Shown here: positions 25,951 through 38,900 of the stretch, piece after piece
Layout: each line of letters opens with the position of its first letter
Numbering within the stretch: the stretch's first letter is position 1
NCBI GenBank assembly: GCA_013399855.1
Contig: VXAY01006698.1
Span: 538,702 to 602,701, forward strand
DNA: 64,000 bases
Source: Oxyruncus cristatus
Lineage: Eukaryota; Chordata; Aves; Passeriformes; Cotingidae
Direction: 5' to 3'
The notes under the pieces: generated by a model
Told to the model about the DNA's origin: nothing
Seen by the model: the letters and a program-made list of their open reading frames with translations, nothing else
Databases searched by the model: none
Program-made: the position numbers and the translations under genes

Positions 25951-27240
25951 CTTTAACAACTGGCTTCATAATCCTTTAACTTATGTAAGTCTTTAAGTTT
26001 AAATCTCAGAAACATGGAAGACAAAAAGACCACTGCACTATAAGAGACAAATCTGTCAAAAACTTTTAAATTGGACAGCCTTTAGAATAAACTCTGGATA
26101 CTTATGTCATATGGTACATAAATCAATTATTTTCCAAATTCACAAAGCATTCCAGAAAACAACAGCAACTATCTGATTTACAGACTTACTTAGGTCAAGT
26201 CTCCAAGTAGTTCAAGATATAACTGGTCTCCTTAAAGCACTGCATGGTCTTTCCTTTAAAGAAGGAAATATCACAGACAAGATGCATAGCAACGTCTAAG
26301 CAGGAACTCCACATAAAAATTTTGAGCATCAAGGAAATAAAGAACATATAGTTATAACTATAGTTGGACTACTACATATAGTTAGATTACCCTCCATTCA
26401 TATTCTCAAGAACAATCATCTATAGGTTAAAATTTCACAAGTGCTTTACAAAGCAATAATGCTTTCAAAAGCTACACTAGAACTGTGAATCTCTGCTGCA
26501 TGCAAACTATATCCAAGAAGTGCAGTCCCAAACAAGAAACAAGCCACAGAAATTCTCCTGAACAAGATCGACTAACCATCTTCAACTCTTATGAAATGAA
26601 CATTTTAAAACACTCCTAAAATAAAACAGCACAGGAGGAATAGGAAAAACTATGCTACATTAAAATAAAAATAAACCAACGCTGAAATCATTAAAGCTAA
26701 ACTTGAAAATTGCAATTACAAGAAACTCCACGAGGTTTCATAACATGGTTGACACCACACTGCAGGTTTTACTCCTACTAATTACAGGCACAAGACTTGG
26801 GATCTGTCAGAAACCAAGAGTGGTTGGGGATAAGACTTTGCATTAATCTGCATGCCTTTTATGGGTCTGATCAACGAGATAAACTTGTTCAGGAAATAAT
26901 CTTCTGACATGCCACTCAACAAAATCCAAACACACACAAGACATTTCCAACACGAGAAAGGCAGCAAGACACTTGCAAAAGCGACAAGAAGGGCAAACAA
27001 ACCAGTACTCCATCTAGAGCAGTTTGGGGAGAAACCAAGAAGGTGCCACATGCATTCCACCTTAGTCAGTGATGCGACCTGAGGAGAAGCAGGTGCATGC
27101 CTGCTTTGTAAACACGGCAGTGAAGTCACAAGTCCTGACTACCACACGTCTGCATACCCGCACACATACTGTATTTTCTGTCAAAAACATGGTTGAGGAA
27201 TGTTATCCATCGGGAACAATTAGTACTTGTCTGACAATAT

Positions 27241-27321
27241 CATAAATATTAAATTTTATAAATATTTATTTTACCTAATAAATATTAGATGTTTAAATAT
27301 TTAAATATATAAATATTTTAA
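27241..27321. repeat. AT-rich low-complexity segment with AATATT units
   Basis: About 80 bp that is more than 90% A+T, with repeated ATAAATATT and TTTAAATATT units giving many overlapping small palindromes. It behaves as simple AT-rich sequence. Confidence 0.8.
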
Positions 27322-30189
27322 AAACCCCACCACCTTTATAGCCTAACCAGAACATAAGTATGTTTACCAACTTTCTCTTGTCTTGATGCTTCCAGTAACT
27401 TGTAGTGGTTACAGTCCATTTAAGACTAAGATTTATTCAAGATTTAATTTAACATAGCATTTTTGACTTGCTATTGTAAAAGCCATATGCTTGGCTGAGC
27501 AATGCCCTTCATTTCTTGAGGTTTCACCATGAAAGAGGACTGCATTTTAGGAAGAAATGACAATTGTGCCAGTAACTTTAGGGGGGCAGTATGCTGGCTC
27601 ATACTTTTAAATTCAATGCTATTTTAGGTCTGCACGCAGTGAACAACAGCAAGAATCTTGAAAATAAATTACGTACTGGCATACTCCTGTTACCTTCTTA
27701 TGACAGTTCCTCCATCACAATATTTTTTTAATAAAGTTCAATTTGTTAACAAAAAATAAGTTTTAAAGTATGTTCTCAGTCGATGATCCATCATGACAAT
27801 TATCAGCTAAATATACACTGTGTATCACACTTATTTACTGATTGTCTTTTGGGAATACCATCAAAGACGACATCAGTTACATTAAAAAGCCTGACTTAAC
27901 TAAAATGTGGTTCAAAAACAAAACAAGCTTCTGAAGTACCTATGTTGTCTTGGGAAAACAAAATAAAACCCAATGAACCAGCAAAGCAGCACATAAAATA
28001 ACCATCCTGCATTTTTATTAACTGTTACAGTAAAACCTGCCTATGAAAAACGGTATTTGGTTAATATGAAAATGGGCCAACCTTAGAAAGGAGAAATTCA
28101 GCTGTAAAACTTGTAAATAAATAAGCAAAAACCTCAAAATTCCATTCCAGAAAGATAATCACATTTCTTCAAATACTCTCATAATAAACTTACTATTACA
28201 GTGGCACTTTTCATGGCTTCTCAGAACTTTATTTTGTGAGTTTCTCTCAACCGGTATTTTGCACCTGAGCCATAAGAAAAACTGCTATTGGAAGGCAACT
28301 TTTGTTTGATAACCTTGATACATCCCATTAGGTAATTCAGAAATGCACTGGTCAAAAATTGCTTGCAGTTTTAACTAAAAATTGATTTTGTAATTGACAA
28401 ACATTGCATTAGTGCTTTTGAGTATGTTATTATAGACAAAAAAAGTTTTCCCGTTTTTCAGAAATTACCCTTTAATAAAAAATTAGAGTAAGATAACCCT
28501 TTATTTGGGAAGTGAATCTATTTGAATTTTATTTCCAGTTCCATGCCTGGGCTAGCCTTTTTTGTTGCTTTGTGGCATGTTTGTTTGTTTTCAAATAAAA
28601 TATATAAAAAGACACTTTACCCAGTTAGATATTCTAGAACTACTCAAATGCACTCTGGAGAGTTCCTCCATAGAGCATATACAATTGTAAAGCCCAGCTC
28701 TAAAAGATTAGAAAATCCTTACCACACTAAGTTCTTCAGAAATAACAAAATCCTACCACTCCCTCCAGGCCCCAGAGGAAGAAGTAGGAATTCGGTATTT
28801 TCTTAAACATTGCAAAATTCAGAGCAAATTGCTGAACACTTTTGTGTTCAGCAAAATTCTGTTGCAGCAAGCTGTGTGTATGGCCAAACTCACACGATGG
28901 GTGTGCAGTCTGAAAGCTGGATCAGGTAACTGGGGAAATGAACCCATAAAAGAAAATCACACTAAGCACATGCAAATTGTTCTTCTGAAATACTTAGAAC
29001 CGTGAGAGATTCTGTACATCTCTCATGGAGGCAAAAAAGGAAATAGCAAAAAAAACAAAAGTCAACAGTTAAAGAAATTTGCACTTCCTACTCCAGAAAC
29101 TCATTTCTGTATGAAGTCCTAGAACTGGTTATAATATAAGTATCTTCAGCTGAGAACTCCAAGAGGGGTGCCAAGACAACAAGGCAAAGCAGATACAGGG
29201 AAGAAAAAGTTTTAGTCTGAAAAAAAATTGTAATTTGCACAAGTGATAGGGGACTTCAACAGGGACATGACAGTTTGACCTCAGACTACAGGTCCTCTCT
29301 TCTGTTTTTACTCCCCCTCTAGATTTCATCATCAAAATTCATCAAAACAGGGCAGTTGTTTAACTACTGTATGTTCCACAATATGTGTATGGGCATGTAG
29401 CAAAGAGATCCTCAAGGGACATAAATACACTCCTATGAAGAGAGCTAAGCAGGTTAAGCAATAATCAGACAGACCATAAGCCAGGTTTGGAATTCTAGCA
29501 TCCTAATTCATAGAATCCCCAGACAGGTCAAATGTGTTAAAAAATACAAACAAGTACAGTATTTTTGATTAAAAGCTTATAGCAGTTTGGGGAGGAAGAA
29601 AAACCCACTTTTAAGAGGTTTTCATTTTTCATTAGTATTCAATAGTCACCACATATTCACAAAACGCATGTTAATAGCAATTAGAAGTTAACTAAGTAAG
29701 ATAACATAGGTTGGACTTCAGGTTCACAATCAAGAGAGCTGCAGTGCTAAAATATTTCTTCTCTACCAAGTGTTACAGCTTCAATATCAGAATGACATAC
29801 TTTGCCACCTCTGATGTTTGGTATCACTCCCAGCTGCTCAACAACTTTTTCCACAAACAACAGACAACTCAGATAATGCACACATGGACCAACAGAGCTT
29901 AAGCCAGAAAACAAACCAGGTCCTAGTCTAGTCCAAGTCAGCCAACTGCTCTCACTATGGTCTCACTTCTGCAGCAGAGATAATTGCTCCCAGTATTACA
30001 GAAATTATGTAAAGATTTCATTATAAGGAGCATCTCAGAAACCTTTTATGTTGATGAGTCCCCTAAGAAGCTATAAAAACAAAAGAAAACCCTTGGTGGA
30101 ATAACATGCAAACAAAATTTTACTCTGAAATCAGAAGTTTTTACAAGGAAAGCTGGTGGTGAGGAAAAAGGAAACAACACTCAGGTTTT

Positions 30190-30440
30190 AGGGCGAATTT
30201 ATCTCTCCTAGGGATCCAAAAATGAAAACCGCCTGCAGCAAGGACACTGCCAGGGGCAGGGGTTGATAGCATGGGGATGGGAGGGGATGCGTTGGAAATA
30301 TGAAGGTCAGCTGGGCCTCACATGCAAGAGAAGATGGTTGCTGATAGTGCAGCAGAGAGGCGACACTCGAGCAGCATTGAGAGGAGAGCGCTGATATGCC
30401 TGTCAGCGAGCAGTAAGATGACCACATGCATGCTATGTCG
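30190..30440. other. GC/CpG-richer patch, unrecognised
   Basis: A 250-bp interval with several CpGs (GGCGACACTCGAGCAG, GAGAGCGCTG, TCAGCGAGC) in an otherwise CpG-poor intron. A minus-strand frame of 110 codons (30188-30520) spans it without a recognisable domain. It is too small for a standard CpG island. It could be an enhancer or internal promoter, but the sequence does not prove either. Confidence 0.35.
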
Positions 30441-31073
30441 CTGGGAGAGTGGGGTTTTTTTTCCCTCTTTCTCCTTATCTTACTCTGGTCCTTTACATCA
30501 CATCTAAGCTGAGCTGACACAGTTTCATCTGCTAAGTGCCTCCAGCTATCTCTGCAGAGTCATTACCTTACATATTGTTCAAGCAATTTTTCTTAACACT
30601 TCCTAAACACCCAATTCAGTTGAAGCCAAAAATGCCCACTAGTAAGCTTTCTAGATCTGTATGTCTGTAGAATATTAAGCCTTATTAAATGATGCATGTC
30701 ACAAATAACTATTAGGTAGTCTGTATCTGTTCACTGGACACATTTAAAAACTTTTGCACTATGTATCAGACAGAGAGATAAAAGCTCGTAAACCAAGAGG
30801 AAAAACAAACCTTGAAACTTAATTCAAATTTGGTTCATGATCACAGGATTCACGTGTTTCCATTATGTCAAATCTCTTCTATGGTGTGAGAAGAATAAAA
30901 AATTAAAAATTAAAGAATCAGGCTCCTTTGACTTTTTATTTGCTTTCAGCTGAGACTCTTAGCCAGGAGGCTAGACTTCAGCATCTCTGCTTCAACTAAA
31001 AGGGTAACCATTGCTCCAGCTGGGACACTTCCATGTTGATTTTGAACAGGCTCCTCTTTCCAGGAATACTGTA

Positions 31074-31181
31074 GGGTTTTTTTGGTTGTTGTTGGTTTTT
31101 GTTTGTTGTGGGTTTTTTGTTTGGCTGGTTCTAGTTTTTTGTTTGATTGGTTTTTTGTGGGGGATTTTGTTTGTTTGCCTT
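31074..31181. repeat. T/G-rich low-complexity tract
   Basis: About 110 bp of irregular TTTGG, GTTGTTG and GTTTG units, leading directly into a C homopolymer interrupted by an assembly gap. The open plus-strand frame here (31011-31391) is produced by the tract and reads through the gap, so it is not a gene. Confidence 0.85.
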
Positions 31182-31215
31182 CCCCCCCCCCCCCACAATA
31201 NNNNNNCCCCCCCCC
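31182..31215. repeat. C homopolymer with a 6-N assembly gap
   Basis: Thirteen C (31182-31194), then ACAATA, six N (31201-31206), then nine C. Sequencing or assembly probably failed in the homopolymer, so the true length is unknown. On the minus strand this is G-rich and could form stacked-G structures. Confidence 0.9.
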
Positions 31216-34200
31216 ACATAACATTGATTCCACTACTTTTTAAGACAGCTGCACTGCCTGCCTATTTCTCCCGGATACAGTCAAAACTTTCATGTTTGTT
31301 TAATCTAAAACATTGTATTTTAAATAAGCCCTGGTTTCCCAAGCATTTCCTGCAGTTAAGCACTGTACAGACAGATGTAGAGGATGATTAATGGAGTAGC
31401 AACAGAATACTTTTTTTTCTTTCATTAGTCAGATGGAGTTGGTTGACATTAAATAAATCAGTACTAGACCCATTTCTATTCCAGCTTTTGGCGGGGCGGG
31501 GGGTGGAGCAGGTATATTTTTGGTGGGTTTGTGGGGTTTTTTGTATATGGAGAACAAGGTAAAGTAACTGAAAAAGAGAGCAACTACTTTTTAAAAGAGT
31601 TATCTATCAGTACATTCACACATATAGTATTTAATGTAAGCTGCTAACCATTTGTTAGAAGCATCCTCAAGAAAAGGATAATAACACTTTTTAATTTATG
31701 TTGAATTTTAAGAAATACAGGGTTCCTTTTGGTTTGGGCTCTTTTTTTTTTCCACAGAGATATTCTAAAACCAGAAATAGCTGAGAATATTCTGGCCAAA
31801 AAATTCATTCTGCACACACAGCACATCAAACATCTTACCTTAAAACACAACTGGAAATTTCAAAATATTATGTATGTTTAATATATCGAATACTTGAAGG
31901 GAAAGCAATATTTACGAGCTGTCACAACTTCCTGGCAGCATACTTGCCTCTCAGCAACTCTCCTTCACCAGATGAATGTTACGTTCTGCAAAAGCAGACA
32001 CATTTTCCAGGAGCACAGACAGGTTAAAGTTAAATTCATTTATGGTTTTTTAGAGCATCCTCCTAAAACATATTTAAGAGTCTGTGACCCATCAGGGCAA
32101 ATGCAAAAATGCAAGTTAAAATTACAGACTTCTATCCTTTCATTATTGTTTTAAATTTTTTATTTTTTTTAAAAAAGCCTTAAGACACTTCCTAAATATT
32201 CCAGGGCCTCTTTCTTGTAACCTTCTGACTACACAGCCAGGCTATGTTGCAATTACAGCTGTACTGGGTTCAGCCATAAAATAAAGTGTGACAAAACAAC
32301 TTTGAATGTTTTTCTATCATAAGCACAAGGACAAACCCAGTCTTAAAACCAAAAAAATTGCTAATTTTTAAAGAAAGATGATGAAAAAGTACCATAATTA
32401 TTTAAGAATTTAAATTTATGAACTGCATTTCTTCATTATTTTAGTGCTAATTGATGTCAGTATAGAATTTTCAGAGTTAGATACTATTCCACACTGTAAA
32501 AGATAAATTACAGACTCTTAGCTCCCTACACGCTATCGCAAACGCAATCACCAGGTAAAATTAAGAAAGCAGTAAATGATCATGCCTTTCCAATGTACTA
32601 ACCTTCCACACGCTTAATTTAAACCTCTTCAATCATTCTGTCCTCCATTAAGGTTGTCAACAATGAATGAGACTGGCTATGCACTCTATCATTTCGGCAC
32701 ATGGACTTCAGTCAGATTCTTATACTGTAAAAACTTTGGCTTAATATATACTGTAAACTTGGTTCAAATACAGAAACTAAAATAACATGTCATTTTTCAA
32801 TTAAAAGCAACTCCCCTTGGAAGTGGCAGACTTTACACCACAACATTTTAAAACGGAGCTACCTCAAATTGGCAGTCGAAAATCAGACTGCAAATGTTGC
32901 TGAGACCTGGCCCAAGTCCCAGACATGGGAGGTCCCCCTCATCTCATACCTTCCTTGCAGTTTCTCAAAAAACAGTTGTATGTAGAGTTCCAAGACAGGA
33001 CGGCAATGTTTAGTGCCTCAACAGCCTGGTAAAACAAGCAACAGGGTATTGCTTCCTGTTATTCTGGTCTCATTAAAAAATAAAAGAGTACTTTTACTGA
33101 AAATGGGTCTACAACTAAAGTATATTCCTACATTTGACTTCATAAGATTCAAAAGTTATCCTGATCAGTAGCATTACTTCGCTTTCATCTAAACCTGCAA
33201 TAGCAAAACACTCAAATTAATTTTAATCTCAACATATTTTACCAGTATTTCAGATGGGGAAAACAGAGGAGATTTGCATCACTACACCACAATCTGATGC
33301 CAAATTCTTTCAAGTGTTCTGAGGGTCAGCCAAGTCCTGGAAGAAGTTCTTCTTGCTTCTTGAGTGATGCAAACCCTTTCCCGCCTCTGCTTCCCCACCC
33401 CCACACCCCCGCCACCCGCACAATTTTGAAACAGAATCTTAGAGGTTTGCTTTTAAAAAGACATTGTTCCAGAATTAAATCTTCCTCGGGAAAGACACAG
33501 AGAGACTAATTTCTTTACCACATTTTCAAAATATAAGTGAATACTCTAAAGGCATGGATGTGTGTTTCTCTGAGCATCAGGCTGCTAAGAAAATGAAGGG
33601 TGATACATTTCATCATGAACCTACATACTGGATAAGTTACTGGCAGTTACATGTTGCATGAATTTATAACTATTCTTAATTTAAACAAAATACCACCCAG
33701 ATACTCCAGCTCTCTTTCAGTAAATGAAGAGTAACTCACTCTCAAAAACTACAAGTGTCAATAGCGTTTACAAATACTGAAATATTCTTTGGGTTTGAAC
33801 TCCTCCATTACTATAATTTTACAAAAATTGTTTCTGTATCTTTGTGGTGCCATAAGCTTTTTTTACTGCACTGTTAAACAAACATATTCTTTACCACTTT
33901 TTTTAACCCTTTCCCCCATCTTAAAAGGAACTTACCCAAATGCTTATTGCTACCAAGAAAAACATTTCTGGGGGCAGCGTACATAAACAGCCCACAGAGC
34001 AGCACTGTGAACAACTCCCAAAACACAGCCACGCACAAAAAGCTGTGTTTTCCTAGTTCTGACCAGAAATTTATCTTTGACAAACTAGTTCAGAAACAGC
34101 AATACTATTAATATATACAGGCAAATACAAAAGAACAAAAAAATATATATTTCATATAGTGACTGGACACATATATCCTACATCAAAAACTGTTTGCTTA

Positions 34201-35370
34201 TTAACAGAAAAAAAATTTGACAAGACTGCTGCATCGCCCACACCTAAGTGAAATGCAGAAAAAAATTCGTCTCAATCAAATGATTTTTTTTTTAAGAATC
34301 TGAACTTACACTGTTATCAAGAAAATTATATTGCAGACAAACTATTTGCTTCCAAAACTGGTGATTCCTAGAAGGGAGGATCCACTACTTCCAAAGTACT
34401 GACCTGAATTTTTTCAAGCAACTGCAATGAAAGGTGTAGATGACTCAAACTAAACACCTAGCAAAAGCTCTGAAAGCAAAACGAGGAAAACCAAATACAC
34501 TACAGATAGTTGGTAGAAAGCAGTTCACTCAAGTCTCAAAGTGTTCTTCGAAAATAAGAAGGTTGTTTAGGATACTTTAAAATTCGTTTAAAAATGTCAG
34601 TAAATCAGTTACAGGGAGGGTGAATACTAACACATAACCATGATCCACTATCTGCTGCAGTTACAAAAACTTAATGTTAAACAAGTTTCTTGGATTTTGA
34701 GGCAACAGAGAGAAACCTTCTACACATTCACTGGACAATTCTTACACTAAGAATCTAATTCTTACATTAAGGGTCTGGAATAGGAAGATTTTCTTTAATT
34801 GTTTTTGTTTTATAATTAAAAATTCATTACAGTATGAATCATCACTGATCAAGATTTTCACAAGGCATAACGTTTCACAGCAATGAAGTCTACTGTCACC
34901 ATCCTGCTCGTGGCTGGCTCCTTGTATTTTCAGCCAGTTGGGTCCTTGGTCCAGATGTGCTATAACCATGTGGTTACAACATGGTTACACCATGCTATAG
35001 CAGGTGGGACAGTGAAATAACCACAGCCCCAATTTACAGTATGTTAACAGCCAGGAAACTGTATCTGAAGATCAAAGCAAGCACCGTGTTGTCCAAATGC
35101 ACTTTATTAGAAGGATGAATCCCTGTATGACAGACATCCTATTAAGGAAGTATAATATGTAACTGATCACATGCGGTGGTGAAACTGAACTAGGGTGACC
35201 AATAAAATTGCCATTCTAAATTTTTTCATCATGCCCCTTCAACAGGGGCTGCTGACAAGTTAGACAACACAAGCAGCAACTGAGGTACCACCACTGAAAT
35301 TCATACAGGATTTACTACACATACCCTGTCCAACCATCCCTACAGCACACACAGACACCTGTGGGACGGA
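31216..35370 (-). other. CNOT2: CNOT2 large 5' intron segment
   Basis: Unique AT-rich sequence with a G-rich string at 31491-31505 (GGCGGGGCGGGGGG), a C-rich string near 33395-33420 and nested inverted repeats at 34958-35002. No gene or transposon is recognised. Confidence 0.75.
34958..35002. repeat. Nested short inverted repeats
   Basis: Outer arms TGCTATA (34958-34964) and TATAGCA (34996-35002) enclose inner arms TAACCATGT (34963-34971) and ACATGGTTA (34979-34987) around a 7-nt loop. The arms share two bases, so the two stems can form together if slightly trimmed. No element family is recognised. Confidence 0.5.
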
Positions 35371-35931
35371 AGCACAGAATCACAGAATCAAATAAGCTGG
35401 AAGATACCTCTGAGATCATTGAGTCCAACCTATGACCCAACACCACCTTGTCAACTAGACCTTGGTACTAAGTGCCACATCCAGTCTTTTCTGAAACACC
35501 TCCAGGGATGGTGAGTCCACCACCTCCCTGGGCAGCCCATTCCAATGCCCAATCACCCTTCCTGTGAAGAACTTCTTCCTAAACCTCTTCTGGTGCAGCT
35601 TAAGACTTTGCCCTCTTGTCCTATTGTTAGTGGCCTCTGAGAAGGGATCAACCCCCACCTGGCTAAAACCTCCTTTCAGGTAGTTGAAGAAAGTGGTAAG
35701 GTCTCCTCTGAGCCTCCTCTTCTCCAGGCTAAACAACCCCAGCTCCCTCAGCTGCTCCTCACAGGACCTGTACTCCAGAACTTTCACCAGCCTTGTTGCG
35801 CTTCTCTGGACCTGCTCCAGCACCTCAATATCCTTCCTAAACTGAGGGGCCCCAAACTGGACAAAGTACTCGAAGTGAGGCCTCACTAATGCTGAGTACA
35901 GGGGCAGAATGACTTCCCTGATCCTGCTGGG
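35371..35931 (-). mobile_element. CR1 LINE, 5'-truncated, with an open ORF2 C-terminal frame
   Basis: About 560 bp of a CR1 3' end, minus orientation (same sense as CNOT2). The tail at low coordinates is the octamer pair CACAGAATCACAGAAT. Reading on the minus strand, one frame is open from about 35931 to the stop at 35455 (about 158 codons) and shows typical CR1 reverse-transcriptase C-terminal blocks: [31 protein letters not shown], a Y-L-K-G block, then [16 protein letters not shown] and LDVALS near the end. The lack of stops suggests a younger copy than the one at 23441. It is truncated well inside ORF2, so it cannot move by itself. Confidence 0.95.
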
Positions 35932-38900
35932 AAGAACACAGCAGGTACATCACCCCGCTTTCACTCCACAGGGTGCCAATCAGCAGGCAGCACCTGCATG
36001 CTATTTTCTTTATTTGCCCAATAGTCTTTTCACTGGGAAAGAATAACAACAAATAACAATAAACCCATGATAATAAAAGATCTTTACTATTGTTACCTTC
36101 ATGCTTCTCATTTCACATCAAGCTTTAAGCCTCAGTCTAAAATTTCAATTGAAAAAAACCAAAATATTGACTAATGCCTGTTAATTCATGGTTCAAAAAC
36201 AACACTAAAGTAAAATAACCTATCAGCAGGCCATGAAGAACATACAGAGAAAATATGCATGATCTGAAGCACCTTTTGTTGTTGGTTATAAATATAAATT
36301 TGCTAAACTTTAGATTAAATACTTAGATAACTGTTTTGGGCATGCAAAGCCCTAGTAAGCAGATAAAACCAACAAGTTATAAATTTTCTTTTAAAATATA
36401 AAACCTTAAAAACAGATTTACAAGTTTCACCATTTAAGGTTATTTACAAAAGAATTAATTCTATGTAGACTTTCAGGATACTATGGCTCTGCGCACTTGG
36501 AAAGTATTCTCTGAATCCTCTGTGTATTCATTTTCCTAGGCTTACTGAGAAGTCTCTAGTACAGATTAATTGACAACAAATTGAAATGAAAACATTTAGG
36601 TTTTCTACTTTCTACCTAGAAAGTCCATTCATGGTCAGTTCCATTTTCCTCCTTTTGTTATTGTTTTCCAGTGTAACAGCCTTCTTTCTTAAAATGCAGA
36701 TAGATTTCAGGGGGAAAATTACTTCAAATCTCAATTATTTATAGTGATCCAACAAATAAGGAAGAAAAGCTGTGGCTTAACCTAATTAGGAGAAAGACAG
36801 GAGTCCCTGTGGGAACTTTGTGACTTACAATATTTATCTGAACTTCTACTCTGTACTGATGTTTCCAAATTTCTTCTCATCAAGAGCTGAGTATGCATGC
36901 TGCTTCCTACAGGAATTCTCTAGTCCCTTTCTGTAAAGACTACTAACTTTTATAATTAGTCTTGCACTTACATTAAAGTAGAATTTTACACATTGCTCCC
37001 TCCCTCCATATACATTCATAGGGACAGACATCCTCTGAATCAGGGGCTCTGAAATATAACTGCTTCATTCTTGTTCACAGCAACAAGTCTGTTTGCAAGG
37101 ATTTAATACAAACAAAAATCCGTATCTGAAAACATTCTCACAAAAGCATCTCTCAGTTCAAGTTCTGTTCTAAAATACCTACTTTTAAAGGAAGAAAAAC
37201 ATACAAAATATAGTCTTGTGTAAAAGGCTTCTGTCAAACTCCTCAGTATCAAAATTGCTAGAAACTGGAAATGAGAGACAGAGATACAGAAGCGCACAAC
37301 CAAAAAGGCTTCTTTTACAAGACAAACCCATTTTAATACTTCAAAACGAACAGAGCTGAAGATTACTCTCAATAAATTAATGACTTTTCATGTATGGATC
37401 CAGTATTTCAAAACAGGTCTGTCTGGTACTGCTTCACAAAGTATCAGATCTAGTCTAAAATTTAAATAAGCAGGGCTGCACTGCCACTCCTGAATCACAC
37501 GCCTAGGGGCTCTCAAGCTATACCAGTCTTTATTCCTCCTACTCTAGTGTACTCTCTCTCTCAAGCATTTCTGGCTTTAAGAAGTGATCCTATTGTCTAG
37601 TTCAGAACATAATTGCTGTGATAAGGAAGGCAGACTTGTTCATGAATTTAAGTCAGGACAACTTTTGTCTTCCTGATAGCAAAGTATCTGGAACTACAAC
37701 TTCTCAAACTCCTGGTTACTAACCTGCATACTCCATTACTGCATTTTAAACACTGGCTCTCAAAGCTGAGCCTTCACCTGCACAGGGAACTGAATTCCAC
37801 ACCACAGACTGCTCAGATCTCAGCTTTTTTCCAAGCACTACATGAGACTGAAGAGAAACATGCTTTGCTACAAAAAGTAATCCTCAGAAACTATTGGTGA
37901 AAAGCTGGAGTCTCTAATGGTAAATTACCTACCCAGCCTTGCTCTAGGAAAGCCAAAACAATCTGGAGACAGCCTTGGAAGCAAAAGCAACACACTGATA
38001 AATTACTCGGAGGAACAAGAAACCAACTTGTGCCAAGCACAGCTGTTTCCCAACCAATTTGGGATTCTGGGACAGGAGCTAGGATCCCATAGGACAAAGT
38101 CCACATTTGGATTTAAATCCTCAAACTGAATTCTAACTGAGCATAACAAACAATACGTGACAAAAGAAAGGAAAAACTCTTCAAAATTACTTCTGGGACT
38201 TTCCACAGTGTATCATTAAATTCAAACACATATTGCCAAAATGTAAAACAGAGTAATCACAAAAGCAAGCTATTCTTGAGGTTTACTAACTCTTCTGCTC
38301 ATCTTAAATTAATGACTCCTAAGCATGTCATGACATGTTTCTGGGAACGTGATCATGCTACCTTAACATGCTAATTGGCAAAACCCCAAGGCCAACTCAT
38401 ATGTTTTTAACTTCATGCCTTCTTATCACATTCCCTTCCCACTCCCTTCCCCCAGTAATTTGTAGTCTGTAATAAATGCAGTATGCAGACCACTCAAATA
38501 CCTCCCTAATTCACAGGAATGTAACAAATGTTATATTTAAAAAGGCGTAATACCCAATTTAGAAATGTCACCTCCTTTCTACTCTATGTTTAGGCCATAA
38601 ATATAAAAACTGGCTACACTTACATAGCACCACAGTTTGAGACTTGCAACAAAAAACAAAGCCACTGAATTTTTACTTATTGATGTAAAGATAAAACAAA
38701 GATAGTCCTGAAATTGAACCATCCATCTTCAAAGATGATTTTATTGAATTAAATGTAATGCTATCCTGAAATATCCCATATCATTATTAACATACAGTTC
38801 TGTATGAACAAAACTAAGAGGATTTTTTGCAGATCTTTTTAGCCCTTGCCAATTGAGCTAAAGGAGCACTAAGGATTCCAAAGAACATTTATGAATAAAG

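Larger units (their letters stand above)
25951..31073 (-). other. CNOT2: CNOT2 large 5' intron segment
   Basis: Mostly unique AT-rich sequence. It contains a strongly AT-rich patch (27241-27321) and a GC/CpG-richer patch (30190-30440). No transposon is confidently called; a 20-bp CR1-tail-like string near 29509 is too short to score. Confidence 0.75.

Noticed and set aside
29509..29531. TCATAGAATCCCCAGACAGGT, resembling an antisense CR1 tail
   Set aside because: Only about 20 bp match and nothing on either side continues the CR1 3' UTR.
31011..31391. 126-codon plus-strand ORF and overlapping minus-strand ORFs with undefined residues
   Set aside because: They read through a low-complexity tract and an N gap.
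32250..32300. GTACTGGGTTCAGCC, reminiscent of an avian LTR terminus
   Set aside because: The match is under 20 bp and the following sequence does not continue as an LTR.
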